Positions 1-8,357 of a stretch of 20,439 nucleotides of DNA are shown piece after piece. The stretch lies in the NCBI GenBank assembly GCA_002471845.1, contig DKQT01000038.1, positions 1 to 20,439 on the forward strand. The letters run 5' to 3'. Origin of the DNA: Fidelibacterota bacterium UBA7301. Its GTDB lineage: Bacteria; Fidelibacterota; Marinisomatia; Marinisomatales; TCS55. The notes under the pieces were generated by a model. It was not told where the DNA came from, made no database searches, and saw only the letters and a program-made list of their open reading frames with translations. The position numbers and the translations under genes are program-made. Positions within the stretch are counted from its first letter, which is position 1. Each line of letters begins with the position of its first letter.

Positions 1-346
1 GAGTCTGGGCCGTATCTCAATCCCAGTGTGGCTGATCATCCTCTCAGCCCAGCTACCGATCATCGCCTTGGTAGGCCGTTACCCTACCAACTAACTAATC
101 GGACGCAGGCCCATCTTGAAGTGCGAGCCGAAGCCCGCTTTAACAACATATCCCGAAGGATCCGCTGCATTATCCGGTATTAGCTCCGGTTTCCCGGGGT
201 TATCCCAATCTCCAAGGCAGGTTGCCTACGTGTTACTCACCCGTTCGCCAGTTTAATAGTTCCCCGAAGGGAATGTTCTCCTTGACTTGCATGTGTTAAG
301 CACGCCGCCAGCGTTCGTCCTGAGCCAGGATCAAACTCTCCATTGT
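1..346 (-). rRNA. rrs: 16S ribosomal RNA, 5' end (partial)
   Basis: On the minus strand this reads as the first third or so of a bacterial 16S rRNA. The universal 27F region (AGAGTTTGATCCTGGCTCAG) lies at 320-339, followed by the conserved GACGAACGCTGGCGGCGTGC start. Further in are the GGCGAACGGGTGAGTAACACG block, the ACTGGGATTGAGATACGG-type block and the GGCCCAGACTC end, which is cut by the window edge. The mature 5' end is placed near 346 by counting from the E. coli position of the 27F site. The rest of the rRNA operon lies outside the window. The sequence is clearly bacterial. I cannot assign a phylum from this fragment by eye. Confidence 0.97.
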
Positions 347-369
347 ATGTTTGATTCTGTACTGTCTTT

Positions 370-387
370 GTCGCCCTTAAGGGCGAC
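370..387. repeat. Perfect 18-base palindrome in the 16S leader
   Basis: GTCGCCCTTAAGGGCGAC equals its own reverse complement. It lies about 24 bases upstream of the mature 16S 5' end. In RNA it would form a GC-rich hairpin with little loop, or one strand of a longer processing stem. Leader stems that RNase III cuts are common in rRNA operons, but the partner sequence 3' of 16S is not in the window, so the role is an inference. Confidence 0.6.
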
Positions 388-394
388 TCTCAAA

Positions 395-408
395 TCCAAT
401 TTATTGGA
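395..408. repeat. Short inverted repeat in the 16S leader
   Basis: TCCAAT and ATTGGA flank a two-base TT centre. With the neighbouring 18-base palindrome this makes two symmetric elements in the short leader between the candidate rRNA promoter region and 16S. It could be a leader hairpin or a protein site. There is no direct functional evidence. Confidence 0.4.
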
Positions 409-434
409 CCACGCATACCTAATTATCAAATATC

Positions 435-463
435 AAAAAATGCTGTCTCGGACAGCTGATAAT
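435..463 (-). terminator. Terminator-like hairpin between the TPR gene and 16S
   Basis: Read on the minus strand, GCTGTC-CGA-GACAGC (442-456) is a perfect 6-bp stem with a 3-base loop, followed by ATTTTTT (435-441). It lies about 60 bases downstream of the stop of the TPR protein gene and upstream of 16S. It is therefore likely to end the tig-clp-TPR transcripts before the rRNA operon. ATTATCA and TGATAAT copies flank the structure (422-428 and 457-463) and could form a longer competing stem. Confidence 0.55.
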
Positions 464-491
464 TTTACAATAATAATTAAAGGCACTGCAA
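462..491 (-). promoter_or_regulatory. Candidate sigma70-like promoter upstream of 16S
   Basis: Minus-strand TTGCAG (486-491) and TAAAAT (462-467) are separated by 18 bases, and the 16S gene begins about 115 bases downstream. The predicted start point would fall inside the terminator-like hairpin. The true rRNA promoter may therefore lie further downstream, where I see no clear consensus. Confidence 0.3.
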
Positions 492-514
492 CTATTTTTT
501 ACTAAATCTCTAAC

Positions 515-1582
515 TTATTTTATAATAAAATCCGGTGTATTGTAATCCATGAATCTTTCAATCGGTAACTTTACCGTAACCCGGCCTGCAAACCGTCGGA
601 TCAACTTACGGTTAGATTCATCAATATCATGGACTGCTTTCCACATACTCCCGGCATATAGTCCCATTGCGAATAGGGCCGGCGGTACAAGCATTAATCC
701 GCGCTTGGATTCAAGTGATAATTGGTCCGGGATAGGATAACCGGGAGAAGATTGAAAAACACCATCTTTGGTTTCAAGCCCACCGGATAAGGGCACCAAG
801 CTTTGGCGGTTTCCGGCAACTGAAACACCACCTTTTTGGACCAAAGACGGCATGGTAAATATGGCAGTATATAACAAAAAAGAGGCTCCCATGGAACCGA
901 CTGCATTTTCAGTCTGCTTCAGGTAAATGAAGCCGCCTCCGGGTGCCAGAGATGATAACAAAGCTGGCGTTTTTTCTTTTAAGGGTGCCGACTCTGCAGT
1001 TTTAATCGCTTTATACCAAGGTTTAATTTGATTGGTATAATGGCTGTGGTCAAATAAAGCTTCCGCTGCCTGAAATGCCTGCCTTGCTTCAGTCATTTCT
1101 AATAATTCAAAATGGGCGTAGGCGCGAAAGATCAACTCATAGGGGTCATCAGAATTTTCCGTACTATCAATAATGGCCCTATAATCCTCATTCATCAACG
1201 AAATATAATAAAGCTGGTACCGGGCAGCACTGGCCGCTACTGATTGGGGAGGACCTTCATCTAAAATGCGAAGGTAATAATTACGGGCTAAATCCCAATT
1301 CTCCAAGGATTCATAGCATTTCCCAATTTGAAAATAAGCTGCCAGTTCTAATTCATCCTTGGGATGTTTATATAAAAATTGAAAATAGCTCAAAAGTGCC
1401 CGCTCATAAAATCCCTCATTATATAGAAAAGTGGCAAAATTGACTAATTCCTGTTTTTGAAAAGAAGTATAATTCCGCCATTCTGATTTAATATCTTCCG
1501 GACTAATATATTGCTCCTGGGCCCATGATATACTTAACACTAAAAATAATATGGGAAATTTGGATTGAAACTTATTTTTCAT
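515..1582 (-). CDS. Secreted or membrane-anchored TPR-repeat protein
   Basis: This 355-residue protein has an N-terminal signal sequence (basic start, hydrophobic residues 9-20, likely processing near SWA-QEQ). Residues about 45-180 are helical repeats with the TPR pattern of paired helices, for example FLYNEGFYERALLSYFQFL and YFQIGKCYESLENWDLARNYY. The second half has a PALLSSLAPGGGFIY stretch, two hydrophobic segments (about 228-245 and 295-314) and a polar linker between them. Such proteins usually act as scaffolds in the envelope. The exact role is unknown. The gene begins 50 bases after the clpX stop, so it may be the last gene of that operon. A terminator-like hairpin follows it. Confidence 0.75.
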   Translation of the reverse strand: MKNKFQSKFPILFLVLSISWAQEQYISPEDIKSEWRNYTSFQKQELVNFATFLYNEGFYERALLSYFQFLYKHPKDELELAAYFQIGKCYESLENWDLARNYYLRILDEGPPQSVAASAARYQLYYISLMNEDYRAIIDSTENSDDPYELIFRAYAHFELLEMTEARQAFQAAEALFDHSHYTNQIKPWYKAIKTAESAPLKEKTPALLSSLAPGGGFIYLKQTENAVGSMGASFLLYTAIFTMPSLVQKGGVSVAGNRQSLVPLSGGLETKDGVFQSSPGYPIPDQLSLESKRGLMLVPPALFAMGLYAGSMWKAVHDIDESNRKLIRRFAGRVTVKLPIERFMDYNTPDFIIK

Positions 1583-1632
1583 ACCTTGGAACCTGTGGTT
1601 AATATAAAGGAGAATAGGGAGAAAGGTAAATA

Positions 1633-2763
1633 CTAAGCGGAGCGGCGGCGACGGCGCATGAGTGGTTTTTTGCCGCGTAAAACAAATTCTTTTGTGATTG
1701 TAATTTTGGCCACCCGATCTTCTGAATATTCCGGGAGATGAAACATCAAATCCAGCATTGCCATTTCCATAACTGAACGTAAAGCACGGGCACCCGATTT
1801 TCTTTCCATGGCCAAATGTATGATTTCCTCCAAAGCTTCCGTACGAAATTCTAGAGTGATACCTTCCATCCTGAACAATTTTTTAAATTGTTTCACCAAT
1901 GAATTTTTTGGCTCCAGCAAAACACGCATCAATGCCGCTTCATCCAAATGTTCTAAAGTAGTTTCCACCGGCAGACGGCCAATCAATTCAGGAATAAAAC
2001 CATATTTTATCAAATCTTCCGGGCGAACTTCCTTCAGGATTTCATCTTTCTGATCTGTTTTTGCCAAGGATTTACCAAAACCGATTTCAGCAGTATTAAT
2101 TCGCTGACCGATTATATCAGGAAGACCGTCAAATGAGCCCCCGCAAATAAACAAAATATTTTTTGTGTCAATGGAGATAAGGCTTTGCTCAGGATGTTTG
2201 CGTCCTCCTTTGGGCGGTATATGAGCGACAGTTCCTTCTAATATTTTTAAGAGTGCCTGTTGTACTCCTTCTCCGGAGACATCCCGGGTAATGGAGGGAC
2301 TGGAACTTTTACGACCAACCTTATCAATTTCATCAATATATATGATTCCAGCCTGGGCCTTGTAAATATCGTAATTGGCGATTTGCAGCAGGCGCACCAG
2401 GATATTTTCAACATCCTCACCAACATAACCAGCTTCGGTCAAGGTAGTTGCATCGGCAATGGCAAAGGGGACAGCTAAAAACTTGGCTAATGTTTCGGCG
2501 ATTAATGTTTTTCCTGTCCCAGTGGGACCGATTACCAGGATATTACTTTTATCCAGTTCTACATCATCTTCTGAATGATTGGATAAAATACGCTTATAAT
2601 GATTATATACAGCTACAGCTACAGCACGCTTGGCCCGTTCCTGGCCAATCACATATTGATCCAGGTAGGCTTTGATTTCAGAAGGTCGGTGAAGTCTTGG
2701 TTCTTGGGATTCGGCTTCCCCGGGACTGGGATCCAGCGGTGTGGGAATACGCATCTGTCCCAT
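1633..2763 (-). CDS. clpX: ATP-dependent Clp protease ATP-binding subunit ClpX, without N-terminal zinc domain
   Basis: ClpX is the AAA+ unfoldase that feeds proteins to ClpP. Visible features are Walker A GPTGTGKT at residues 79-86, the GYVG pore loop, Walker B IIYIDEID, the RKH loop (GGRKHP), the IGF ClpP-docking tripeptide (EIGFGKS) and the sensor-2 motif SGARALRS. The protein has 376 residues, against about 420 for typical ClpX. The first 25 residues contain no cysteines, so the usual four-cysteine zinc domain that recruits adaptors is absent. The ATG overlaps the clpP stop (TAATG), which fixes the start and rules out a longer form that does not run back into clpP. The C-terminus is arginine-rich (RRRRRSA). 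Confidence 0.95.
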   Translation of the reverse strand: MGQMRIPTPLDPSPGEAESQEPRLHRPSEIKAYLDQYVIGQERAKRAVAVAVYNHYKRILSNHSEDDVELDKSNILVIGPTGTGKTLIAETLAKFLAVPFAIADATTLTEAGYVGEDVENILVRLLQIANYDIYKAQAGIIYIDEIDKVGRKSSSPSITRDVSGEGVQQALLKILEGTVAHIPPKGGRKHPEQSLISIDTKNILFICGGSFDGLPDIIGQRINTAEIGFGKSLAKTDQKDEILKEVRPEDLIKYGFIPELIGRLPVETTLEHLDEAALMRVLLEPKNSLVKQFKKLFRMEGITLEFRTEALEEIIHLAMERKSGARALRSVMEMAMLDLMFHLPEYSEDRVAKITITKEFVLRGKKPLMRRRRRSA

Positions 2764-3365
2764 TATTTCCGTTCACTCAAAATAGTGTCTATCAATCCAT
2801 ACGCTTTGGCTTCTTCAGAACTCATAAAATAATTTCTGTCCGTATCTTTTTCTATTTTTTTCAGTGGCCGTTTGGTATTTTTGGCTAATATTTTATTGAT
2901 CTTATTTTTCAAGCGCAGGATTTCATCCGCCTGGATTTTGATATCTGATGCCTGCCCTTCGACACCTCCCAGGGGCTGGTGTATCATAATCCTTGCATTG
3001 GGTAAAGCGGACCGCTTTCCTTTTGCGCCGCCCGCTAAAAGAAAGGCGCCCATGCTGGCGGCCTGCCCCATACAAATGGTAGCCACATTAGGTTTGATAT
3101 AATTCATGGTATCAAATATCCCCATCCCGGAAGTAATGATACCCCCCGGAGAATTAATATAAAGGTAAATGTCCTTTTCGCTGTTTTCTGCCTCTAGAAA
3201 AAGCAGCTGTGCAATTATCACGGACGCCACCGTATCATCTATCGGTGTACCTAAAAATACAATACGCTCTTTTAGCAGGCGGGAATAAATATCATAGGCG
3301 CGTTCGAAACGGCCCGTTTGTTCAACCACCATGGGGATCAATTGGTTTAGGGTATCTTTGCTCAT
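2763..3365 (-). CDS. clpP: ATP-dependent Clp protease proteolytic subunit ClpP
   Basis: This is a serine protease of 200 residues, the normal ClpP length. The catalytic serine is in GQAASMG (S104), the histidine in MIHQPLGG (H129) and the aspartate in EKDTDRNYF (about D174). NSPGG near residue 71 and the SSEEAKAYGLID end are also typical. It forms the tetradecameric chamber capped by ClpX. The gene lies three bases after tig and overlaps the clpX start, the standard tig-clpP-clpX order. Confidence 0.97.
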   Translation of the reverse strand: MSKDTLNQLIPMVVEQTGRFERAYDIYSRLLKERIVFLGTPIDDTVASVIIAQLLFLEAENSEKDIYLYINSPGGIITSGMGIFDTMNYIKPNVATICMGQAASMGAFLLAGGAKGKRSALPNARIMIHQPLGGVEGQASDIKIQADEILRLKNKINKILAKNTKRPLKKIEKDTDRNYFMSSEEAKAYGLIDTILSERK

Positions 3366-3368
3366 AAA

Positions 3369-4661
3369 TTAGTTCGTTTTAGTCTCAGATTGCTTACGAA
3401 GGTCTTTTGTCTTCACTTTAACCTCTTTGATTTTCGCAAATTCCATTAAATAAGCCAAGATTTTCTTTTCCATTAAATCATCTTCTAAACGCTTACGATT
3501 ACTGGGCTTTTTGAAATATTTTTCCAACTCTTTCAGATGCTCTGGATTGGCATTTTTGCGCTGCTCGATTTCTGCTGAAACATCATCCTTATTTACCTCG
3601 AATACTTGGTTTTTGATAATGGCATTGCGTATGAGATACCATTTCAGATTGCGCTCTGCCACCGGCTTATACATTTCTTTCACTTTATCTTTATCCACCT
3701 TACCTGGATTGTTTTTGGTCACATCTTCGACCATATGGTCGAGATAGGAGTCGGCCATTGAAGGTGGAAAATCAGGATTAACGTGATTGATCATTGCATC
3801 AGATATTTGCTGATCCAGTGCTTCTTCGGCACGGTTTTGATATGCTTTATTCAGCCGATCATTAATCCGGTGACGGTAATCAGCTACATCTGTTGCATCC
3901 GGATCGACAATTTTTATGAAATCGTCATCAACCTTCGGCAGGATTTGACGTTCTACATTTTTCACTGTTAATTCATAAGTGCCTACATTCCCCTGATCAT
4001 CTATCGGTACTGTAACTCGTGTTTTATCATCGGGTTTAATCCCCTCCAGCTTTTTCTGGTTATCTCCATCAAATGGTGATTGGCCCACTTTTACATAGCG
4101 TGTTTCTAATTTTTTCCCAATAATCGGTACACCGGATGTGTCAATTTCCTGGAGGTCGCAAATGACGAAATCATCTTCTTTGGCGCCATCTTCTATTGTT
4201 TGCACTTCTGCATGGCCGTTTCGTACTTCATCAATGGCCAAATCAATATCTTCATCATCGGTCAGGTAAATTGTTTTTTCAACTTTGAGGCATTTTTTCT
4301 TCATTTTTGGAATGGTTACCTCAGGTTCAATTTCAAAAGCCACTTTAAATTTGAAGTGTTCGCCGTGATGAAAATGCACATCACTTACACTGCCCATATT
4401 CACAGGAATAATTTCTTTTTCCTTCAGCGCTTTTAAATAATAATTGTTTACCGAACTTTCCACAAAATCTGCTTCGATAGATGGTTGAAATTGTTTCATC
4501 AAAACTTTGCGCGGTACTTTTCCGGGACGAAATCCCGGCAGTTTTACGCGCTTTGAAAATTTCTTTACAACCTTATTGAAATCATCTTCGATTTCTTCCC
4601 AAGAAAGGTCAAGTATGACCTCGCGGGCATATGAATTAATTTCCTTAAGTTGGATATCCAC
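3369..4661 (-). CDS. tig: Trigger factor, ribosome-associated chaperone and prolyl isomerase
   Basis: This 430-residue protein matches trigger factor in length and order. The N-terminal ribosome-binding domain carries the signature GFRPGKVPRKVL. A mid FKBP-type region follows (about 155-245), then a long charged helical C-terminal domain with DQQISDAMINHVNPDFPPSM. It binds nascent chains at the ribosome exit tunnel in the cytosol. The start is GTG, supported by AAGGA six bases upstream. It heads the tig-clpP-clpX cluster. The C-terminus ends in a lysine-rich tail. Confidence 0.95.
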   Translation of the reverse strand: MDIQLKEINSYAREVILDLSWEEIEDDFNKVVKKFSKRVKLPGFRPGKVPRKVLMKQFQPSIEADFVESSVNNYYLKALKEKEIIPVNMGSVSDVHFHHGEHFKFKVAFEIEPEVTIPKMKKKCLKVEKTIYLTDDEDIDLAIDEVRNGHAEVQTIEDGAKEDDFVICDLQEIDTSGVPIIGKKLETRYVKVGQSPFDGDNQKKLEGIKPDDKTRVTVPIDDQGNVGTYELTVKNVERQILPKVDDDFIKIVDPDATDVADYRHRINDRLNKAYQNRAEEALDQQISDAMINHVNPDFPPSMADSYLDHMVEDVTKNNPGKVDKDKVKEMYKPVAERNLKWYLIRNAIIKNQVFEVNKDDVSAEIEQRKNANPEHLKELEKYFKKPSNRKRLEDDLMEKKILAYLMEFAKIKEVKVKTKDLRKQSETKTN

Positions 4662-4743
4662 TATATTTCCTTGTAAAATTGAGCGGAAATTTACCTTTTA
4701 TTTTTTAATCCCAGGGGGCCTTTTTGACGGATTTTAAGATTCC

Positions 4744-5391
4744 CTATTTAAAACCGTAATTGGTAATCAGCATGGAACCGCGATAGATCAAATACATTCC
4801 TGCAATTTGGATAACATGGAAAATATCATTATGGTTAAAGTGTTTGTGGAATCCAAATTTAGTCACCGTAAAAGAAGCACCGCCAAGGGTAACAACAAAT
4901 CCTGCCATGATCCATAAAGCGCCCTGGTCGCCTTTTCCAAACCATCCATAAAGCATAACGCCCATGACAAACAGCGCACTGGGTATATACAGTCTAACTG
5001 CATTTATCAAATCATGATTAAAATAAATCCAGATGGTAAAAATGAATATTATTGCAGTAATGCCCCATTTGACAATTTGTACTGTATCAAAAGGCAAAAA
5101 ATAATAGAGTGTTCCCAATAGCATAGCAAAGATAGAAAAACCCATTCCCAGCATGGTGAGTTTCCATATGAAATCACGGATAGTCTCATGCTCTGGATAA
5201 ATGGCATGGTATACGGCACCAAAAAAAGCTGTTAAGGCCAACATGTAAAAATACTTTGCAAAATGCCAATGGACTTCCATCAGTCTCACATTGAACCACA
5301 ACTGGATTTCGCGGGCAAACCATAGGCCGCATAATACAATCAATAAATCGGTGAAAACGGTCATTGGTTCATAGAGGGGGATTCGATTCAT
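4744..5391 (-). CDS. Seven-helix membrane protein with CREST-like histidine motifs
   Basis: The 215 residues give about seven hydrophobic segments (roughly 11-28, 45-63, 75-98, 105-124, 135-150, 157-173, 190-207). Conserved-looking polar residues sit at the membrane edges: YHAIYPEHE after helix 2, FGFHKHFNHND before the last helix, and H192 inside it. This layout resembles the CREST superfamily of seven-helix hydrolases (alkaline ceramidases, PAQR receptors), whose histidines hold a zinc ion. Assignment to that superfamily is an inference from the pattern. It starts 13 bases after the preceding 161-residue membrane protein gene and ends 82 bases before tig. Confidence 0.65.
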   Translation of the reverse strand: MNRIPLYEPMTVFTDLLIVLCGLWFAREIQLWFNVRLMEVHWHFAKYFYMLALTAFFGAVYHAIYPEHETIRDFIWKLTMLGMGFSIFAMLLGTLYYFLPFDTVQIVKWGITAIIFIFTIWIYFNHDLINAVRLYIPSALFVMGVMLYGWFGKGDQGALWIMAGFVVTLGGASFTVTKFGFHKHFNHNDIFHVIQIAGMYLIYRGSMLITNYGFK

Positions 5392-5404
5392 GGGAAAAGC
5401 TACA

Positions 5405-5890
5405 CTATTTTTGATTTACAAACACAGGTTTCAAACCGATCAAGGCAAGAATCAAAAATAACACCTTATATATATGCTCGTGGATATTAATAAATCCCGC
5501 AAGCCAGTATTGTCCGTTGATGATTAAATGAGCGGCCAGGAATAAACCGAGGCATAACCCAAGATGATATAAGGTTAAAACCTTGATCAGAAATATCCGC
5601 CACGCCGTAAATAGCAGGCCTAATGTGAGCCAGAACCAACCGTTAAACGGCAGTTCAATTTTTACTGATTTGAAAGGGCCCGATAGATTAAACTGGTCCA
5701 CTTCCACGCCTTCTATCAAAACTGGACTGGCGGCCGGTATTACACTTTCAAAATAAGGGGCAGCCCAATGATTGATAATCCAAGATTGGAACGGACGCAC
5801 CACCCCAAGGTAAAAAACGGTTATAATAAACAGGACCGCAATCAGCCGCCATAAACCCGGGATTTGAAATAACTTTTTACTGATATCCAT
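5405..5890 (-). CDS. Small multi-pass membrane protein, possible exosortase partner
   Basis: This 161-residue protein has one N-terminal membrane segment (about 14-34), an external-looking stretch to about residue 82, and three further membrane segments (about 84-98, 103-124, 138-156). I do not recognise it with certainty. Bacteroidetes-type exosortases often have a companion membrane protein of this size and layout. Here the exosortase gene is one gene upstream, separated by the antiporter. The partner role is therefore plausible but inferred only from size, topology and location. Confidence 0.6.
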   Translation of the reverse strand: MDISKKLFQIPGLWRLIAVLFIITVFYLGVVRPFQSWIINHWAAPYFESVIPAASPVLIEGVEVDQFNLSGPFKSVKIELPFNGWFWLTLGLLFTAWRIFLIKVLTLYHLGLCLGLFLAAHLIINGQYWLAGFINIHEHIYKVLFLILALIGLKPVFVNQK

Positions 5891-5938
5891 TTTAATAAAT
5901 ACACTTTATAAAAAGATGAAGAAACATCGAATCAATTT

Positions 5939-7777
5939 TTATTGTGAAATTGAAAATGGACTTTGCTGCAGCCATGCATTGAACAAATCCATTTTTTGAT
6001 TGTTGACCAGGCATCCAATTTTATCATTCTTTCGAATAATAGAATTATGCCCCAGGGGAATCAATGATTTTTCGTGGACCGATGTCAGGGGAATGATTAA
6101 TCCTTCCGTATCTTTGCTAAAAGCATTTTCAGCCATAGCTTGGTCTTCAGCATCGAAAGACAACTCTATTTTATCCACTTGTGCCTTACGAATCCACAGG
6201 GACCATTTTTCAAGATCAAGGGATCTAGCGAAAGGGATCTTACCCCCTACTTCATTCACCATATTCACCGTTACACCCTCATCTTCCCTTTTGATGGTAA
6301 TATAGGTACGGGAGATTTTTCCCACTTCCTTAACCCGCTTGGCGAATAGCATATTCACTTCTTCATTTTCTGATATGCCGATGGCACCCTTACGGAGATC
6401 AACACCGGCTCTCAATAGAATACTTTCTTCTAAACCGTTACCATAGATAACCTTTAATTTTTCTTTTTCGGCCATCCTGCACAAACTAGGATTTTCATCA
6501 ATTAAAACCACTTCTTCATTACCTAATTTTAGGGATTTAGCCAATTCCCGGGCGACCGCGTTGGCGCCTAAAATGATCCACCCTTTTTCCGATTGGCGTT
6601 TTAATCCCAGAAGATTGGCCACAAACCCGCCCGTTAACCCGGCGGAAAGAACAGTGACAGCAATCAGCAGAAAGACCATGGCTCTCAATTGAGAACCGTC
6701 AATACCATGTTTTTCAAGTTCAAGGACAAAATAGGATGCCACCGCCGCCACCACAATTCCCCGGGGAGCCATCCATGCCAAAAGTATTTTTTGTTTGGCC
6801 GTCAAATCCGAATTCATCGTACTGAAAATGATATTTATGGGGCGCACAACAAAAACCAGGGTAAGGACAGTGAATAGACCGCCTTTCCCGAGAGCGAGTA
6901 CATCCGTCAGGCGCACATCCGCTGCTAACAGTACAAATAACATACCTATCAGCATGACGGTCATTTGTTCTTTGAATTCCATCAATTCCCGTTTTACAAC
7001 CGTCTCCCGGTTTCCCACCACCATCCCGGCGATGGTAACCGCTACGATCCCGCTTTCGTGGCTTAACACATTGGATATTTGAAAAAGTGCAAAAACCAGT
7101 GAAAGGGTAAACACATTTTCAAGCCCTTCGGGGACAAGATTACGGATACCCAATAGACGGGCCATTGCCAAACCGCCGATGATGCCGATTAAACCACCCA
7201 CAAGGATCCGTCCTAAAATCAAAAAGGGGCTGGCTAAAAAAGTAAGGCCTGAAGGGCTGAGGACGACCTCGAGGGCGACAACCGCAATTACGGCCCCAAT
7301 GGCATCGAGCAAAATGCCTTCTGCCTCAAGGACGGTGGCAACGGATTGGCGCAGTTTAATGCGCCGCAGTAAAGGTGTAATAACCGTCGGGCCGGTGACA
7401 ATAACCAGGAGGCCAAACAAAATTGATGTACTCCAATCCCAGCCCAAAAACAACTTAGCTGAAAATGAACCGCCCACCGCTGTAATCAGGGCCCCAACGG
7501 ATATCAGTTTCCTGATTGTGCCTCCCTCTTTTTTCAGGCGGTTGAAGCGCAGGTTCATACCACCCTCAAACAGAATCACAGCAACAGCGAACCCAACCAG
7601 AATCGGGAGCGCGGCCCCCAATGTTTCAGGACGAATAAGGTTGAGCGCGTCGGGTCCGGTGAGTACCCCACCGGCAAGTAATAAAACAATTCCCGGAATT
7701 TTGATGTGGCGCGCAGCCGATTGGGCAATCATCCCAGTGGCCAAAGCCAAGGCGATCGTAAAAGCGGGATCGTTCAA
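5939..7777 (-). CDS. CPA-family cation:proton antiporter with C-terminal TrkA-N-like domain
   Basis: The 612 residues fall into a 12-13-helix antiporter domain (1 to about 390) and a cytosolic nucleotide-binding domain starting with GWIILGANAVARELA (399-413), which resembles TrkA-N/RCK regulators. FEGGMNL (70-76), TGPT (128-131), EAEGILLDAIG (151-161) and the conserved MAPRGIV arginine (R339) mark the Na+/H+ exchanger fold. The ion-binding ND pair of CPA1 proteins reads LD here (L157, D158). The start is TTG, supported by AAGGA six bases upstream. That start sits directly after the exosortase stop. It probably exchanges Na+ or K+ for protons across the inner membrane, gated by a bound nucleotide. 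Confidence 0.9.
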   Translation of the reverse strand: MNDPAFTIALALATGMIAQSAARHIKIPGIVLLLAGGVLTGPDALNLIRPETLGAALPILVGFAVAVILFEGGMNLRFNRLKKEGGTIRKLISVGALITAVGGSFSAKLFLGWDWSTSILFGLLVIVTGPTVITPLLRRIKLRQSVATVLEAEGILLDAIGAVIAVVALEVVLSPSGLTFLASPFLILGRILVGGLIGIIGGLAMARLLGIRNLVPEGLENVFTLSLVFALFQISNVLSHESGIVAVTIAGMVVGNRETVVKRELMEFKEQMTVMLIGMLFVLLAADVRLTDVLALGKGGLFTVLTLVFVVRPINIIFSTMNSDLTAKQKILLAWMAPRGIVVAAVASYFVLELEKHGIDGSQLRAMVFLLIAVTVLSAGLTGGFVANLLGLKRQSEKGWIILGANAVARELAKSLKLGNEEVVLIDENPSLCRMAEKEKLKVIYGNGLEESILLRAGVDLRKGAIGISENEEVNMLFAKRVKEVGKISRTYITIKREDEGVTVNMVNEVGGKIPFARSLDLEKWSLWIRKAQVDKIELSFDAEDQAMAENAFSKDTEGLIIPLTSVHEKSLIPLGHNSIIRKNDKIGCLVNNQKMDLFNAWLQQSPFSISQ

Positions 7778-7778
7778 A

Positions 7779-8354
7779 TTAATTCCTTCCCGACAGAACA
7801 GGCCCCAGAGATAAATCCTGGTCGGTGACTAATGTCCATAGATACCAAAGTGTAAGTACAATTGGGTAAAAAATAAAGTATGAACTGTAAGTATGAACCT
7901 GCTCCCACCAAACGGGAATGTAATAAATGGACAGAGCAAAAACCATGATTCGAAAAACATTGGCAATGAACAGCAGTCCAATGCCACCGGCTAAAAACAT
8001 AATCCTTTTTTGAAGAGGCCCGCCGGGATATACGATGATGAACCCCATATAAAGACCAATCAATTCCAATCCATTGCAACCATTCTGGATTTCCACACCA
8101 TTGGATCCCGTTACTGCCAAGACCCGCGCTTCCGAGTAAATATCCCAACCCATAAGGTTCAGCAATCCGCCAGCGAGATTTACGCCCGAAAAACTTAAAA
8201 AAGTATCGAGACGGCCGTCCGGGAGAAGAACATAGTCATATACAATATACCAAAGTGCATAAATGCCGGCGGCTTTCATTAAAAAACGGGTTAAGGGAGA
8301 CGATAAATTCAAAACAAATATTCGGTTTTCATTATCGAATATACACCATTTCAA
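7779..8354 (-). CDS. Exosortase/archaeosortase-family transpeptidase
   Basis: This 191-residue multi-pass membrane protein carries the three residues that define exosortases: a cysteine in NGCNGLE, an arginine in ANVFRI and a histidine in VHTYSSY, in the right order and spacing. Exosortases cut C-terminal sorting signals (PEP-CTERM-like) of exported proteins and attach them to a surface carrier. The short length suits the compact exosortases seen in Bacteroidetes-type bacteria. The listed start is TTG at 8354, three bases after the zinc-ribbon stop. A second TTG at 8312 would give 177 residues and an N-terminus (LNLSSPLTRFLMKAAG) closer to what the family usually shows. No protein with an obvious sorting tail is encoded in the window. 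Confidence 0.88.
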   Translation of the reverse strand: MKWCIFDNENRIFVLNLSSPLTRFLMKAAGIYALWYIVYDYVLLPDGRLDTFLSFSGVNLAGGLLNLMGWDIYSEARVLAVTGSNGVEIQNGCNGLELIGLYMGFIIVYPGGPLQKRIMFLAGGIGLLFIANVFRIMVFALSIYYIPVWWEQVHTYSSYFIFYPIVLTLWYLWTLVTDQDLSLGPVLSGRN

Positions 8355-8357
8355 AAC

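Noticed and set aside
287..505. Plus-strand frame over the 16S 5' end and leader
   Set aside because: It runs through conserved rRNA sequence and leader palindromes. Not a gene.
4662..4743. Hairpin or terminator between the seven-helix membrane protein gene and tig
   Set aside because: The GC-rich run near 4713-4722 has no partner arm giving a proper loop, so no terminator could be supported. Whether tig has its own promoter here stays open.
7179..7814. Long plus-strand frame (211 codons) opposite the antiporter
   Set aside because: Its product is arginine/threonine/proline-rich without family features. The minus strand holds a clear antiporter with intact motifs, so this is an antisense shadow.
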